This document shows, in pieces, positions 36,801 to 46,264 of a stretch of 64,000 nt of DNA. The notes under the pieces are model-generated. The model searched no databases. It worked only from the letters and a program-made list of their open reading frames with translations, and had not been told where the DNA came from. This stretch comes from Lineus longissimus. Lineage: Eukaryota > Nemertea > Pilidiophora > Heteronemertea > Lineidae. The first letter of the stretch is position 1. Each line of letters begins with the position of its first letter. The stretch spans positions 18,168,599-18,232,598 of the forward strand of contig NC_088309.1 of assembly GCF_910592395.1 (NCBI RefSeq), in the 5' to 3' direction. Made by a program: the position numbers and the translations under genes.

Positions 36801-37482
36801 TAAAACATACCAATTTCTACCACATCTCTATCTTCACTGGGGCGATGATGATAGGAGACAGCAGTACAATCGAGATGGACAAACTCCGATCCACTACTGC
36901 TTCCTTCATTATCAGCAACCTGTAGGTGACAATGTCAGAATAATCACACCCTTATTTTAACCCCTTAAACATGTTAAAGAAAAACATCCATATTTATATA
37001 CATGTAACATCCATGTTCTATTCTATGTGATATCATTTAGAAAATGCAACATCAATCAACTTACTAAGCAGGAAGAAAAATGGTGATTTTGGTTGAAAAG
37101 AAGTAGTGAGTTTATTTTTTGTTTTGATTTTGTCGAATGTTATTGTTGAGCACCGCAGTTTCAAGCAGAGAGTCTTCTTTTCACAATCCAGTATTATTGC
37201 ATAAAATATTACCACATTAAAAATAAAATTATTCTACTTCTTTTTGTCATCAAAATTATCTTTGAAGTGCTGAGTTGCCATTATATCATGAATAGCCCAA
37301 CTGTTCCAAATGTATGTACATTACATTTGAATCAATAATTGACTTATATACTTGCGAAAAATTATGCATGTAAAAAAGTCACAAACCTGTGGATTACTCA
37401 CCTCATTATCCTGAAGGTCACCTTGCTGTACAAGCTCCCAGTCAGAAAGGCTACTCTCACTATCACTATGGTTGCCAGACAT
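24873..37482 (-). CDS. CCPG1/PBXIP1-family ER membrane protein
   Basis: Ten coding exons on the minus strand with matching phases: 37482-37402, 36919-36811, 36465-36005, 35494-35405, 33399-33295, 32724-32502, 29397-29182, 28284-28133, 27824-27092, 26704-24873; 1,333 residues. Residues 1-404 are acidic and disordered, and begin MSGNHSDSESSLSDWELVQQ. One membrane segment (about 405-427) contains LSLVMGAVLALGIGIGIGHA. Residues 480-760 are coiled coil, leading into LALEQNRSDMWQTLFL, close to the CCPG1 signature before its C-terminal region. The C-terminal 570 residues contain several N-glycosylation sequons and a compact region around WYRIENSDREEILEDF and FLVRWQLKVTK. This fits CCPG1 topology: N-terminus in cytosol, long lumenal part. 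Vertebrate CCPG1 is an ER-phagy receptor, while PBXIP1 is a paralogue with other roles. D-W-E-L-V at residues 14-18 fits an LC3-interacting motif (inference). It is much longer than the vertebrate proteins, about 750 residues. Confidence 0.87.
26705..27091. other. Intron 9 of the CCPG1-like gene
   Basis: Between donor AAAGTAAGT and acceptor ATTTGCAG (minus strand). AT-rich; no repeat or embedded gene seen. Confidence 0.7.
27926..28085. mobile_element. MITE family A, copy in CCPG1-like intron 8
   Basis: CAGTAGAACCTCCCTTAGCG at the left, after a TA, and GTCCTCAATAGAGAGGTTCT at the right. It takes up more than half of the 308-bp intron 27825-28132, ending about 47 bp from exon 8. Confidence 0.85.
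28620..29140. repeat. Minisatellite, 91-92 bp unit, about 5.5 copies
   Basis: GTAAGTTAAGCATGATGGTA recurs at 28686, 28778, 28870, 28961 and 29052. Each copy continues with CCCACAAGAGG, GCTGAACTGG and GGTTGGTGGCAAG. The array fills most of intron 7 (28285-29181) of the CCPG1-like gene and creates spurious open frames. Its right end is about 40 bp from exon 7. Confidence 0.92.
29436..29731 (+). mobile_element. 3' tail of a CR1-like non-LTR retrotransposon
   Basis: The plus strand reads GPKLWNELPNSIRGQSSLGH, the conserved end of a CR1/Jockey-type reverse-transcriptase ORF. It has a frame disruption after GSLGHF, then an A-rich tail (TAATAAAAAATAAATAAAAA). Only the last ~50 codons and 3' UTR remain. 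It lies in antisense direction in intron 6 of the CCPG1-like gene. Confidence 0.75.
29732..32501. other. Remainder of CCPG1-like intron 6
   Basis: About 2.8 kb of AT-rich sequence. It contains a perfect 18-bp inverted repeat at 31549-31589 and two near-duplicated segments, each with AACACTT(G)GGTTG, at 31130-31250. The minus-strand frame 31168-31443 has no splice support in phase with flanking exons. Confidence 0.5.
31549..31589. repeat. Perfect 18-bp hairpin
   Basis: GGTATTTCAGTCCTGAGC, a 5-nt spacer GTCAT, then the exact reverse complement. It is intronic in the CCPG1-like gene. The stem is shorter than an animal pre-miRNA, and no extended pairing continues outward. Confidence 0.85.
32787..32981. 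mobile_element. MITE family A copy in CCPG1-like intron 5
   Basis: CAGTGAAACCTCCCTTAGCA after TA at the left, and CTTAATAGAGAGGTTCTACT at the right. An internal duplication of CTCTAATCAGGACACCTCT makes it longer than its siblings. Confidence 0.85.
33500..33700. mobile_element. Degraded MITE family B fragment
   Basis: AATTGTGTAAGTACATACTG and AGTTTCAGCAAATTTGCATG follow the family B interior, with no intact termini. Located in intron 4 of the CCPG1-like gene. Confidence 0.45.
33969..34127. mobile_element. MITE family A copy, left member of a pair
   Basis: CAGTAGAACCTCCCTTAGCG at the left and TTAGAGAGGTTCTACTG at the right. It is separated from the next copy by only six bases. Confidence 0.85.
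34134..34314. mobile_element. MITE family A copy, right member of a pair
   Basis: Begins AGTAGAACCTCTCTATTAGG and ends GTGTCTGCTAAGGGAGATTC. It is inverted relative to its neighbour, so the two form a larger palindrome-like block in intron 4 of the CCPG1-like gene. Confidence 0.8.
35108..35342. repeat. Purine-only GAA/GGGAGA microsatellite
   Basis: About 230 bases of nearly pure A/G on the plus strand, with AGAGGGAGAAGA units in a 9/12-base pattern and occasional GGAAG variants. It ends about 60 bp from exon 4 of the CCPG1-like gene, on the donor side (its RNA is pyrimidine-rich). Open frames on both strands are low-complexity artefacts. Confidence 0.9.
36985..37350. repeat. Dispersed repeat R2, copy 1
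   Basis: About 360 bp matching 38467-38842 in the same order and orientation. Shared blocks include GGTGATTTTGGT, TTTTTGTTTTGATTT, CCGCAGTTTC, GTATTATTGCAT and GTACATTACATTTGAATCA. It lies in intron 1 of the CCPG1-like gene. Overall identity looks moderate. Confidence 0.75.
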
Positions 37483-38466
37483 GTTGATGATTTCAATAAA
37501 GTGTACTGTCCGAGGCTATTGGTTCTGATCTACCTACACTGATCAGGTAGGCATTATAAGAATCCTAGCGTGACCTGAAAAATACAAATATGTGATTGTT
37601 ACTAATACTATACTAGGACTGTAGCCTACCCTAGAGTAGAAATTAACTAAATTATTTGATCAGCTGATGAAGAAGGCAAGTCTGATGATTCCGATTTAAA
37701 TTCAGTTTCAAAAGAGACAAACTGTGAGTATGAGGACTGAGTAGACACCATCAAAGATGTCGCCTAACCTTGAATGATGCAGTTTTCCCATGCATGATAC
37801 TAAGCTAAAACTAGTCTAAGGTATTGGCCTAATCCTTCTTGAGTGTCTTATAATGGGTGTGCATCTCGAAAATTTCTCCAAAAGATCGTTTCCACAGCCA
37901 TCTTTTGAACCGTTGTTAGCTTTCGCACTGTGCAATCTGTGGCCTAAAAGAAGATGGACTGGACCTTTACTTCCCGACACCAGAAGCCGACTTTGGATAT
38001 ATGATAGTTTGGATGTTTTGATGTTTCTAATACTAAGCAGTATCTCTGACAGTGTCCACAACACCAATAGGCAGCTGCATTCCTACCTGGTTACCACAAT
38101 CGTCACTTTGTCTTTGATGTGGTTCCATCAATGAATGGCGCCGTCACAGACACAGGGTTGACGCAACAAAAATTGCTTGCTTGCTCGATTTCCCAAGCTT
38201 TGTTTATAAAATCTAGTTGTGAACTGAGCTGAGGACACAGTCAGTCAGCACAGCACACCAGCAATAGCATGCAGAGTTTTAGAGTACGGAAGGCTGCCCT
38301 CGCACTGACTGAGAATGATATTGAAATCTCAAACCAGGCAGCCAGATCAGAACAGAACAGAACATAGGCCTACATGTACATGTAGTGGTGACTGTGATGT
38401 ACTTGAAATGTCAGTCAGGGTTTTTTTTTACAAACTTTTGAAACAGTTAGTCAGCATTCTTTCACA

Positions 38467-38842
38467 AATGACATCCACATTTATGCAACGTTCATATTGT
38501 ATGAGATATCATTTAAAACATGCAATATCGATCAACCTACAAAATAGGATGAAAATCGGTGATTTTGGTCGAAAAGAAGCTTACCCCATCACCTTTCTTT
38601 TTGTTTTGATTTGGTTGAATATTATTGTTGACCTATATATCCGCCGCAGTTTCGTACAGAGTGTTTTCGTCTTACAGTCTAGTATTATTGCATGAAATAT
38701 TCACACTCAATCAATTTTCCTCTTTGTATCATCAGATAAATTTTTTTCAGGAGCTGAGTTTCCTTTTTATTATGGATAGCCCAAATTTTCTAAACGTTCG
38801 TACATTACATTTGAATCATAGACTAACTTATGACGTAATTAA
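38467..38842. repeat. Dispersed repeat R2, copy 2
   Basis: Same-sense counterpart of 36985-37350, about 1.1 kb away. Both lack long inverted termini, so a segmental duplication across the gene's 5' end is as likely as transposition. Confidence 0.75.
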
Positions 38843-39368
38843 GAAGTCATGTGCTCAAATCACATGACAATAATATTTACAGTTTTGGCATTGGAGATGC
38901 CTTGCAACCAATTAGATTAGGCCCAGTCATCTGAAACCAAAAATAGATGTGAATCAAGTTTGTTTACGAAGCTTGCAAGCATGATGAGATGATGTGGCCC
39001 AAACTGACAGCTTGGATTCTTCCAAACTTAAAACATCAGTTCGGGAAATGCAAAGGGTGTGGGCAAAATCTGAATTTGAAAACGTTAGCTAAAAGTAGCA
39101 GTTTATTACAGGCAGTATTCAACTACATTTTTACCTGGTTTTTCCCATGTTTCAAAATAAAAATAGACGCTCTTGATTACTGCGTTGGTGCACCTTGGAT
39201 TTAATGTTTACGGGAGCACTGATATCATCTGCCTTGTGAGTGTCTAATAACACATCCTGAGATCAGCCTTTTTTACTGCTACGTCATATACCTAAAAATA
39301 TCGAGAGGGGAGTATATTGAAAATCACTGGTTATGTCGGGGATCACAGGATGTGCTGCTCATGGCAGA

Positions 39369-39500
39369 GCGGCAGATCTGCAGATATAAGAAGATGAATA
39401 CTACCTCTAATAAAAGATCTGCAGATATATATATAAGATGATGAATACTGCCTCTGATAAAAGATCTGCAGAGAGAAGAGGAATACTGCCACTAATAAAC
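39369..39500. repeat. Three-copy tandem repeat, about 50-bp unit
   Basis: GATCTGCAGATATA ... GATGAATACT(A/G)CCTCT ... ATAAAA repeats three times with decay in the last unit. Confidence 0.75.
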
Positions 39501-40222
39501 TGGGTTTTTAAAAAATAACTTGCACTAATCAGCACTCATGATTCTGGCTGAAAAGCCATAATTTTGTCTGCCCTAACACCTTTTGACTAAGATTTGAAAT
39601 TGATGTGTCCATCTGGCAGATATGTTCCAGATTAGAAAAGATTCAATGAAATCACACTGGGGGGCCTAGGTCTATACACAAGGGGCATCTACACAGTATT
39701 GAAAAATTTGTGAGGAGTGCACTTAATATGCATCATAAAATTCATATCTTAGAGTAATCAGACTTGTTACTCTTATGGTCATATGAAATAATGATGATTC
39801 TGACAATTACAGACCCATAATCACAACTCGCTCTTGGCAGTAGTCAAGATGAACCATTGCTTTGTGTCAATTACTCAAGATCATGAGATGAATTTTTGTC
39901 AGAACACTTGCACGGAATACTCATGAATATCGAGAGGTGGAGTAAAACCACTGGTTATGTCGGGTCAGAGTTAGAAGCAAGAATGGCCTATATTTAATTC
40001 TCTCTTTTTCTTTTCTTTCAAGTTTATTTGTTATGCTCAATTACATCTTCCAAATATCAGTAAACGTGCATATGATACCTCAGCGTTACCCGCGTTGGTA
40101 AAACTCACGAAGGTGTTACCAAATTACCGAAATGTTTCCCAATTCGGAAATTTCCCGAACGTTTCTTTTACTTCGGGAAGCCTCGGCAATTTCCGTGACG
40201 AAAGCGGAAGCAAAAAACCAAA

Positions 40223-42042
40223 ATGGTGAGGAGCCTCCCACAAATTTTGCAATTAGGGCGACGTTTTAGGCTATGATTCTTACTTCAGTCATCAAATCAC
40301 TTCTTCAATAAGTTGCTCGAATTAGAACATAACTGGGCAAACATCGAAACCGATATTTCGATGAGGATCCATGTGGGCTAGACCGAGAATATCCATTCTT
40401 GTGTCATAATTTCCTTTTGAAAATACAGACTACAGAGGATGTCCCAAAAAAAGAACACATGACATAACATTCAATGCAATTTGACATGGGTTTGCCCGTA
40501 TTCAGTTATTTTGTTTGATGTTTTACTATTCATTTAAGCTTGATTAGACAGTTCTTAGCAAATTGTTACCAATATGAATTCGTCATGATTTTCATCGTCC
40601 CAATATTTTCGCAAACCGTCTGTTTTACTTGTCAATTTTTGTTCCAGCTCGTCTTAGTCTTAGGAGATCTTCACATTCCCCACCGGTGCAATGGCATGCC
40701 GGCCAAGTTTAAGAAGTTGCTCGTGCCAGGAAAGATCCAGCATATTCTGTGCACTGGTAACCTATGTACCAAGGAGTCCTTTGATTACCTGAAGACGTTA
40801 GCCAGTGATGTCCATGTAGTAAGAGGAGACTTTGACGAGGTGAGGGCCGAGAAGTTCAGTTAAGTAGTACAGTCAGTAGAGCATCGCTATTTTAAGGGTT
40901 GACCTAAGCACCACCATTTTGGCTAGAACTTGAAATCCTAAAGCCTTCCTAAAACCTGTCAATTGTAGATCATTTTGGGTCCCTACAACTAAGGGACGAT
41001 CCACTATCACGACCATTACACCTCGCAACTTACACAATTTATTGAGATAGCTGAAGTGCCTATATTTTGCCTTGGGCTTGAATACTTTTTTGGAATCACC
41101 ACAGTCATTCAAATTCTCAAGTTCGGACTTGTTTGCTAGAGTTTGTGGAATTGTTTCTATATTATCCTAAATCATGCTATGTTTTGTTTTCTCTATTTCA
41201 CAGAACATAAACTATCCAGAACAAAAAGTTGTCACAGTCGGCCAATTCCGCATTGGTTTGTGCCATGGCCACCAGATGGTGCCCTGGGGCGACACAGAAA
41301 GCTTGGCAGTTTTACAGCGACAACTAGACGTTGATATCCTTATTTCCGGACACACACAAAAGTTTGAGGCTTATGAACATGAGAACAAGTTTTACATCAA
41401 CCCGGGGTCAGCAACAGGAGCGTATAATGCACTTGATAGGTGTGTATATGATTTTCGGGTACTCCTAACTACCAACCAAAGCCGACCTCCCTGACATGTA
41501 ATTGGCCATCACTTCATATTTGCAAACAACTGCTAAACTTTAATGTTCTAACAGCTAAATCATAAACCATAATACAGTAGACACCTCTACCAGGTGGGCA
41601 CCTTTGCATTACAGACAGGTCCATTCAGTGCCGATTTGTTCTGAACCATTTTCTATAGTTAAAACCTCTTTAGAGCGGACACTTCTCTACTCCTAATTGC
41701 GGACACGGCAATGGTGACTTTTTGGTCAAATCACCTTGCAGTTACAGACAGTAAACAATAACAATGTCTTCTTGTCTATGTAGTCGATTAGGCCTAGCAG
41801 GTGAGAAGTTTGAGTAAGTATTGAACATAATTGAATAAGGTCATTTCTCACAACAAAAGCAGTCTCGAAGTTCAGTACCTGAATAAGATGTCTTCGTGTA
41901 ACCTATAATTGTTCTCTTTTCCAGTGAGGTTAACCCATCATTTGTGCTGCTTGATATCCAATCATCAAATGTCGTTGCCTACGTCTACCAGCTGATTGGC
42001 GACGACGTCAAAGTCGAAAGAATAGAGTACAAGAAAAACTGA
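40223..42042 (+). CDS. VPS29: Retromer subunit VPS29
   Basis: Four coding exons: 40223-40225 (ATG only), 40648-40839, 41204-41439, 41925-42042, all with GT-AG borders; 182 residues, the same length as the human protein. Sequence runs [14 protein letters not shown] ... [18 protein letters not shown] ... VVRGDFDE ... [20 protein letters not shown] and ends [16 protein letters not shown]29 has a metallophosphoesterase fold but acts as a scaffold. With VPS35 and VPS26 it forms retromer on endosomes, and it also binds regulators such as TBC1D5 through a hydrophobic patch (family knowledge). Metal-site positions D8, H10, N39, D62, H86 and H115 are kept, while position 117, His in human, is Gln here. 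Introns 2 and 3 contain repeat fragments. Gene identity is essentially certain. Confidence 0.97.
40893..40950. repeat. One terminus of repeat family C in VPS29 intron 2
   Basis: AAGGGTTGACCTAAGCACCA followed by CCATTTTGGCTAGAACTTGA and AATCCTAAAGC. The same terminus appears twice, inverted, at 61681-61904 in LONP1 intron 1. Only one end is recognisable here. Confidence 0.65.
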
Positions 42043-43022
42043 GAAATTGAAATGAAAAAATTGAGCTATCAAAAGAGACATTTAGACACTAGGAGTCCCA
42101 TATTAGACTCACATGATGCCGGAGCTCCGTGCCAAATCCTAGGGTGGTGCGTCTTAGTGGGTTTTTTACCTTGGACTTCAGGAATGTGCTTTTAGGATGA
42201 ATTTCCTTGGGGGAATAAGGGTCATCTACAGTATTAGAACTGTAGACATTTGTTGGCGATACATGTGCATCTGATCTTTGGGTTGTCCTTCTGGGTTAAA
42301 AATCAGCAGCCCTGAAGGGGAGTGCTTCTACTTGATAAATTGAGCAATGGTCTGTCGGGTCAGTTGCGTTATCAAGAGGGCGCTGCAAATCTCTATTGGT
42401 TGACGAGCCTTGAATAGAAAATTGTACATTTCCTGACAAACGGTTGTAAGAGAAATAACCATGTCCTCCGCTAAGCTTTCTCTGAATGAAATGACAGCCC
42501 ACCAGATAAAGTACAGTGTAAAGGCTGCTCTCCAAGTTAAAGGCCTACGCCGTTCGTTAAAAATTTGAAATTTGTAATTGAATTTGAATATTTCTTATTG
42601 CGTGAATGCACACTAAATATAAGTTCCAGCCTGGCTGTTGTGTAGACAGGTAAACAAATACTGTAAAAACAAATTTCAGCAAATTTGTTTGTGTATTAAC
42701 TGCACAACTGCATTGTGTTTAACTGCATTTCTATTTTCCTGGACCACCAGTAATTACAAGCGGCCTACCCCTTTAAAATACAAATGTACCTTTGTATCAG
42801 TATGTGTATGTTGGGTAAGATATTGTCATGTTATCGATTATAGATGTTGTACATTTTAAGATAATGATTCAGATGTGTTGATTCAACTGAAAATGGAAGT
42901 ACATTGTATTAACAAGAATTAATAGACCAAACTTTATAAATTCTTGGTAATAATATAATAATCACTAGTCATAAGGTGTATGTCTTTCCTTTAGTTTTAA
43001 TCCAGCGCATCACAATCTCCAG
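42043..43022. other. VPS29 3' flank
   Basis: Starts with the probable VPS29 3' UTR; no canonical AATAAA close to the stop. Contains MITE family B at 42537-42776. No gene. Confidence 0.45.
42537..42776. mobile_element. MITE family B, copy 4 (inverted)
   Basis: Begins GTTAAAGGCCTACGCCGTTC and ends GCGGCCTACCCCTTTAAA, with the family's interior in the same sense as 21834-22080. Confidence 0.8.
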
Positions 43023-43113
43023 CGGTGTGTTACATTTACATTACGTTGTGTTACATTTACATTACGTTGTGTTACATTTACATTACGTTGTGTTACATTT
43101 ACATTACGTTGTG
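43023..43113. repeat. 21-bp tandem repeat, four copies
   Basis: GTGTTACATTTACATTACGTT is repeated four times, essentially perfect, which suggests recent expansion. It borders the degenerate satellite that follows. Confidence 0.95.
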
Positions 43114-43129
43114 GCTTATAACGGTAGTT

Positions 43130-44300
43130 AGGTGGTCTCTGAATCAGTGTGTGTCTTTCCTCAACCAACTCGTCATGTCCCTCGATGTCATCAATATTGA
43201 ATCACTTGGAGAAGTTCAGAATGGATCTGACTGTATAGGCCTCTCTTTGATCAGACCCTGGTTGTGACAAATCCTTTTCTGTAGAGTCCTGTCCTTCCTC
43301 GACTGACTGGCCATGGAACTATCTGCCACGAAACTTGTTATAACAATCACTTTATTTACAGAGCTTAGTCTTTTCGTTCTTCATCCAATTGGAAGAATTC
43401 TGTCTCTGGCCTGGTTGTGACAATTCCATTCTTTTATAGAACCTAGTTATGTCCTTCCTTGAATCTGGGACATTAATTGTAAGAAGCTTGGATCTACAAT
43501 TCAATTGTGAAGTAGAACTTTGTCCTTTTTTCTCTAACAATTTGGAAAGTATCTGTAATAAGCCTGGTTGTGATAATTCCGCTTCAGACAGAAATATGTC
43601 CTGTCTTTCCTCAAACGACTTGGACGTTATCAGTCGAAAGCCTAATTGTGACAAATACTTTTATTGATAGCATTTTGTCCTGTCCATTTCGTTCATTGAT
43701 AGAAATTTGTCTTGTCTTTCCTCAAACGACTTGGATGGTGTCTGCCATAAGACTGGTTGTGACAGTGACTTCCTTTGAGCTAATTATGTCCCGCCTTAGT
43801 TTTTATCATAAGCCTGATTTTTGACAACAATACCTTTGTTCTTAGATATAACTTTGTCCTGTCTTTCCTTGAGTATCTTGGAAAGCGTCTGTCATAAGCC
43901 GGTTGTGACAAGTCGAATACTTCCCTAGAATCTTGCCCTAGTCTGGAACAGGTAACTTTGTCTCGTCTTTCCTTGACAGACGAGGACTGTGATAAGTCTG
44001 GTTGTGACAATTTATTTCTTTGATGGAAGATTGACCTGTCCTTCGTAGAACGACTCAGATAGTATCTGTCATGAGCCTTGCTGTGCCAATTCCTCTCTTG
44101 GATAGAAATTCACGCCATGTTTTGACCATATAGACTTAGACTGTATCTGCTGGGGCCTGTTGTGACAATTGCTTTTTTGATAGAACGTTGTCCTGCCCTT
44201 CCTCGAATGTCTGAGAGCATCAGTCATAGGCATAGTTGTGTCAAATTACTTTTTTGTCCGAAATTTGTCCTGTCTTTCTTGACTATTCTGTTATTCATGA
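43130..44300. repeat. Degenerate satellite, about 80-bp period, a dozen or more units
   Basis: Each unit has (C)CTGGTTGTGACAA, then a T-rich stretch with TTTGATAGAA, then TTGTCCTGTCTTTCCT, an ACGACTTGGA-like part, and GTCTGTCATAAGC. Unit starts are seen near 43261, 43412, 43563, 43641, 43753, 43813, 43900, 43998, 44078, 44158 and 44232. Lengths vary from about 60 to 150 bp. There is no coding capacity common to the units. Confidence 0.85.
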
Positions 44301-44459
44301 TGCTAAGCAAATAGTAATGAGTTCATACTCCTGATGTCATACCCTCGACGACACGTACATTACATACGTATCGGCTACATGTCCCTACATGATTTGGTGA
44401 CCTGCCCGTCACGCTGGCGTTGTGCGTATTATCCGTGTGGAAACTTTAGGATTAACGTT

Positions 44460-44990
44460 TATCGCCGGATGACGAAATGGACTGCATAGGAGTCTTACTC
44501 TGGTACAAATCAACATGTCCGTGTGCACAATTCACATTTGTTGACCATGGAGTCATTTCTCTAAGAAATACAGGTCGTAGTCCATGTGACACAACATGGT
44601 GACAAGTCCAACATCGCGATGATGTCACAAGTATTGCGAGGTTGAAACCGTCGGTGGGGTCCGTGGTGGGTTCATCCTGAACTTCTGGGCAACGCGCGGC
44701 AGGAGCATACGACTGACTCTGGTTTTCAATGATGTGGTGGGTTGCGAGTCTAAAACAGTGAACTTCGGGCCGTGTACCCCGCACGGTTGCAGTACACTCC
44801 ACGCAGTGGATCGGCCTCATCTTGTCGCCCGGGGGAGTACGATCAGGATGATGAGTCCAGGTTGCAGTGGTGTATGTCCTCCTCATTACCTGCAACCTTT
44901 GATGACAGGTCGTGATTGTGGCGTCGCATTCTAAAGGATGTCGCAACGTTCATTGGTGATTTAAAGGTCCATGTCTTGTTGGTATTTCCT
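44460..44990. other. Segment with repeat family D and a long minus-strand frame
   Basis: The minus-strand frame 44452-44946 (164 codons, Cys/His/Thr rich) has no recognisable domain. It overlaps a family D repeat copy at 44796-44860 (CACTCCACGCAGTGGATCGG ... TTGTCGCCCGG) and a family D tail at 44463-44495. I treat the frame as repeat-derived and not as a gene. Confidence 0.35.
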
Positions 44991-45259
44991 CCAACACTCC
45001 TAAACATGGCATTTTGTGTCACACTCGTCTCCAAGTGCTCTCATCTCAAAATTGCTTTTTGCCACAAAGCTGCCGTTTTCTTTATCTGCGAGAAGGGAGA
45101 GGTCAGTCTTTTAAAAAACTTCTTGCATCATCAAAATAAAGCGTTGATGCAGGCATGAGTCGTTTTCGTCACAAGGGGGATTCGGAGTGAGCTGAAGGCA
45201 TCAAGCAATTTTGAGATGATGCCTATAACCAGATAACACGCCAGGACTGAGATACATTT

Positions 45260-45265
45260 TTTATT
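45260..45265 (-). terminator. Polyadenylation signal of the first four-TM gene
   Basis: AATAAA on the minus strand, 166 bp past the stop codon of the gene at 45431-46264. Confidence 0.5.
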
Positions 45266-45430
45266 TGTTTAATGGATTTTGTTCTTACAAATAACATATA
45301 TTAATGCATCGGAAATGCACAAGAATACAAGGCAAAATATAATCGGAAAATCGCAATACACAGATTTTCGAAAATTTTCACTGAAATAGTTTTTGTGTGT
45401 TCTGGCCATGGGAGGTCGGGACGGATATCA

Positions 45431-46264
45431 TCAGGTCAGTATATCAAGACTCTCCACGTTTCTTAGTCTACCACTATGGTTATTCCCATTGTAATAATCC
45501 TCATAAAGTTGTCTGAAGTCCTCTGTTCGTCCTGAGAGCGAAGCCCTGTCTTCATGAGGAGTGGACGGTGGGATTGGCAAACCGACTTGACGAAATGATG
45601 AGCCTAGCACGGGGGAGCGTGGAGTGATTGGGCGGGCAGCGGTATGGCCTTCAGGCACATGGAGACTTGTGTGGGGTCCACGACATTGTGATGAATTGTC
45701 ACCCAATGTGACCAATTCAAGAGTCTGAGTTGTCTCAACACTGTGTCGGTTTTCTTTTTTCTTCCATCCGACTGTCGTGGCTTGTATAAAAGATGCCATA
45801 AAGCCAATTAATCCCAAGACGATGTTCATAATATGAGGCACAATCCTAATTTTGTTTTTAGGCACATCATCATCCGCCGCCGCGCCTATCATTCCTATCA
45901 GTATCACAACCATGTAGAATATGGTCATGTTCATGAGACAACTCAGGAGGCTGAGTTGACGGAGATTTGGCTGCGGGAAAATAGTGAATAAGATCCCAAG
46001 GACACTTGAGACGATGAAGAAAACGGGGCACCAGAATCCCGCGGCGACATTGGCCAGGAAGAAGTTGTAGACAACCATGCATATTGCATTGATTATTATT
46101 GAAAGGGACACTGGAATTTGCACTGTCGCGGCGACGAAATGTACCAATCTGTCGGTTTGGGACCGCGTGAACTTATGTCCGTCCTCTCCTTGCGTCGCCG
46201 ACGGATTAACCATGATCAACAGTGAGCGACATGTAGCATTCAACGGGGCTACGAAGTACTGCAT
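45431..46264 (-). CDS. Four-transmembrane protein, MS4A-like topology
   Basis: Single-exon frame of 277 residues. Predicted membrane segments: about 43-66 (VQIPVSLSIIINAICMVV), 74-96 (FFIVSSVLGILFTIF), 104-128 (MNMTIFYMVVILIGMIG) and 141-165 (IVPHIMNIVLGLIGFMAS). A polar 110-residue tail follows, predicted cytosolic, containing TPRSPVLGSS and LYEDYYNGN. Short loops and tail layout recall MS4A/TMEM-type tetraspanning proteins, but no diagnostic motif lets me name the family. The ATG at 46264 is preceded by an in-frame stop. The second ATG at 46213 has a better context (ATCATGG) and may be the true start. An acceptor-like TTTTTTCAG at 46317 suggests a 5' UTR exon upstream. It shares size, layout and N-terminal pattern with the gene at 50295-51284. 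Confidence 0.72.
   Translation of the reverse strand: MQYFVAPLNATCRSLLIMVNPSATQGEDGHKFTRSQTDRLVHFVAATVQIPVSLSIIINAICMVVYNFFLANVAAGFWCPVFFIVSSVLGILFTIFPQPNLRQLSLLSCLMNMTIFYMVVILIGMIGAAADDDVPKNKIRIVPHIMNIVLGLIGFMASFIQATTVGWKKKENRHSVETTQTLELVTLGDNSSQCRGPHTSLHVPEGHTAARPITPRSPVLGSSFRQVGLPIPPSTPHEDRASLSGRTEDFRQLYEDYYNGNNHSGRLRNVESLDILT

Larger units (their letters stand above)
37483..40222. other. Intergenic interval between divergent CCPG1-like gene and VPS29
   Basis: Contains the second R2 copy and a three-copy tandem repeat at 39369-39500. A duplicated segment (ATATCGAGAGG... CTGGTTATGTCGGG) lies near 39298 and 39927. The last 200 bp before VPS29 contain TTTCCGTGACG and AGCGGAAGC, resembling ETS-type sites, and probably are its promoter (inference). 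Confidence 0.5.

Noticed and set aside
44452-44946. 164-codon minus frame, Cys/His rich
   Set aside because: Overlaps repeat family D sequence, no domain recognised, and no splice or promoter context.
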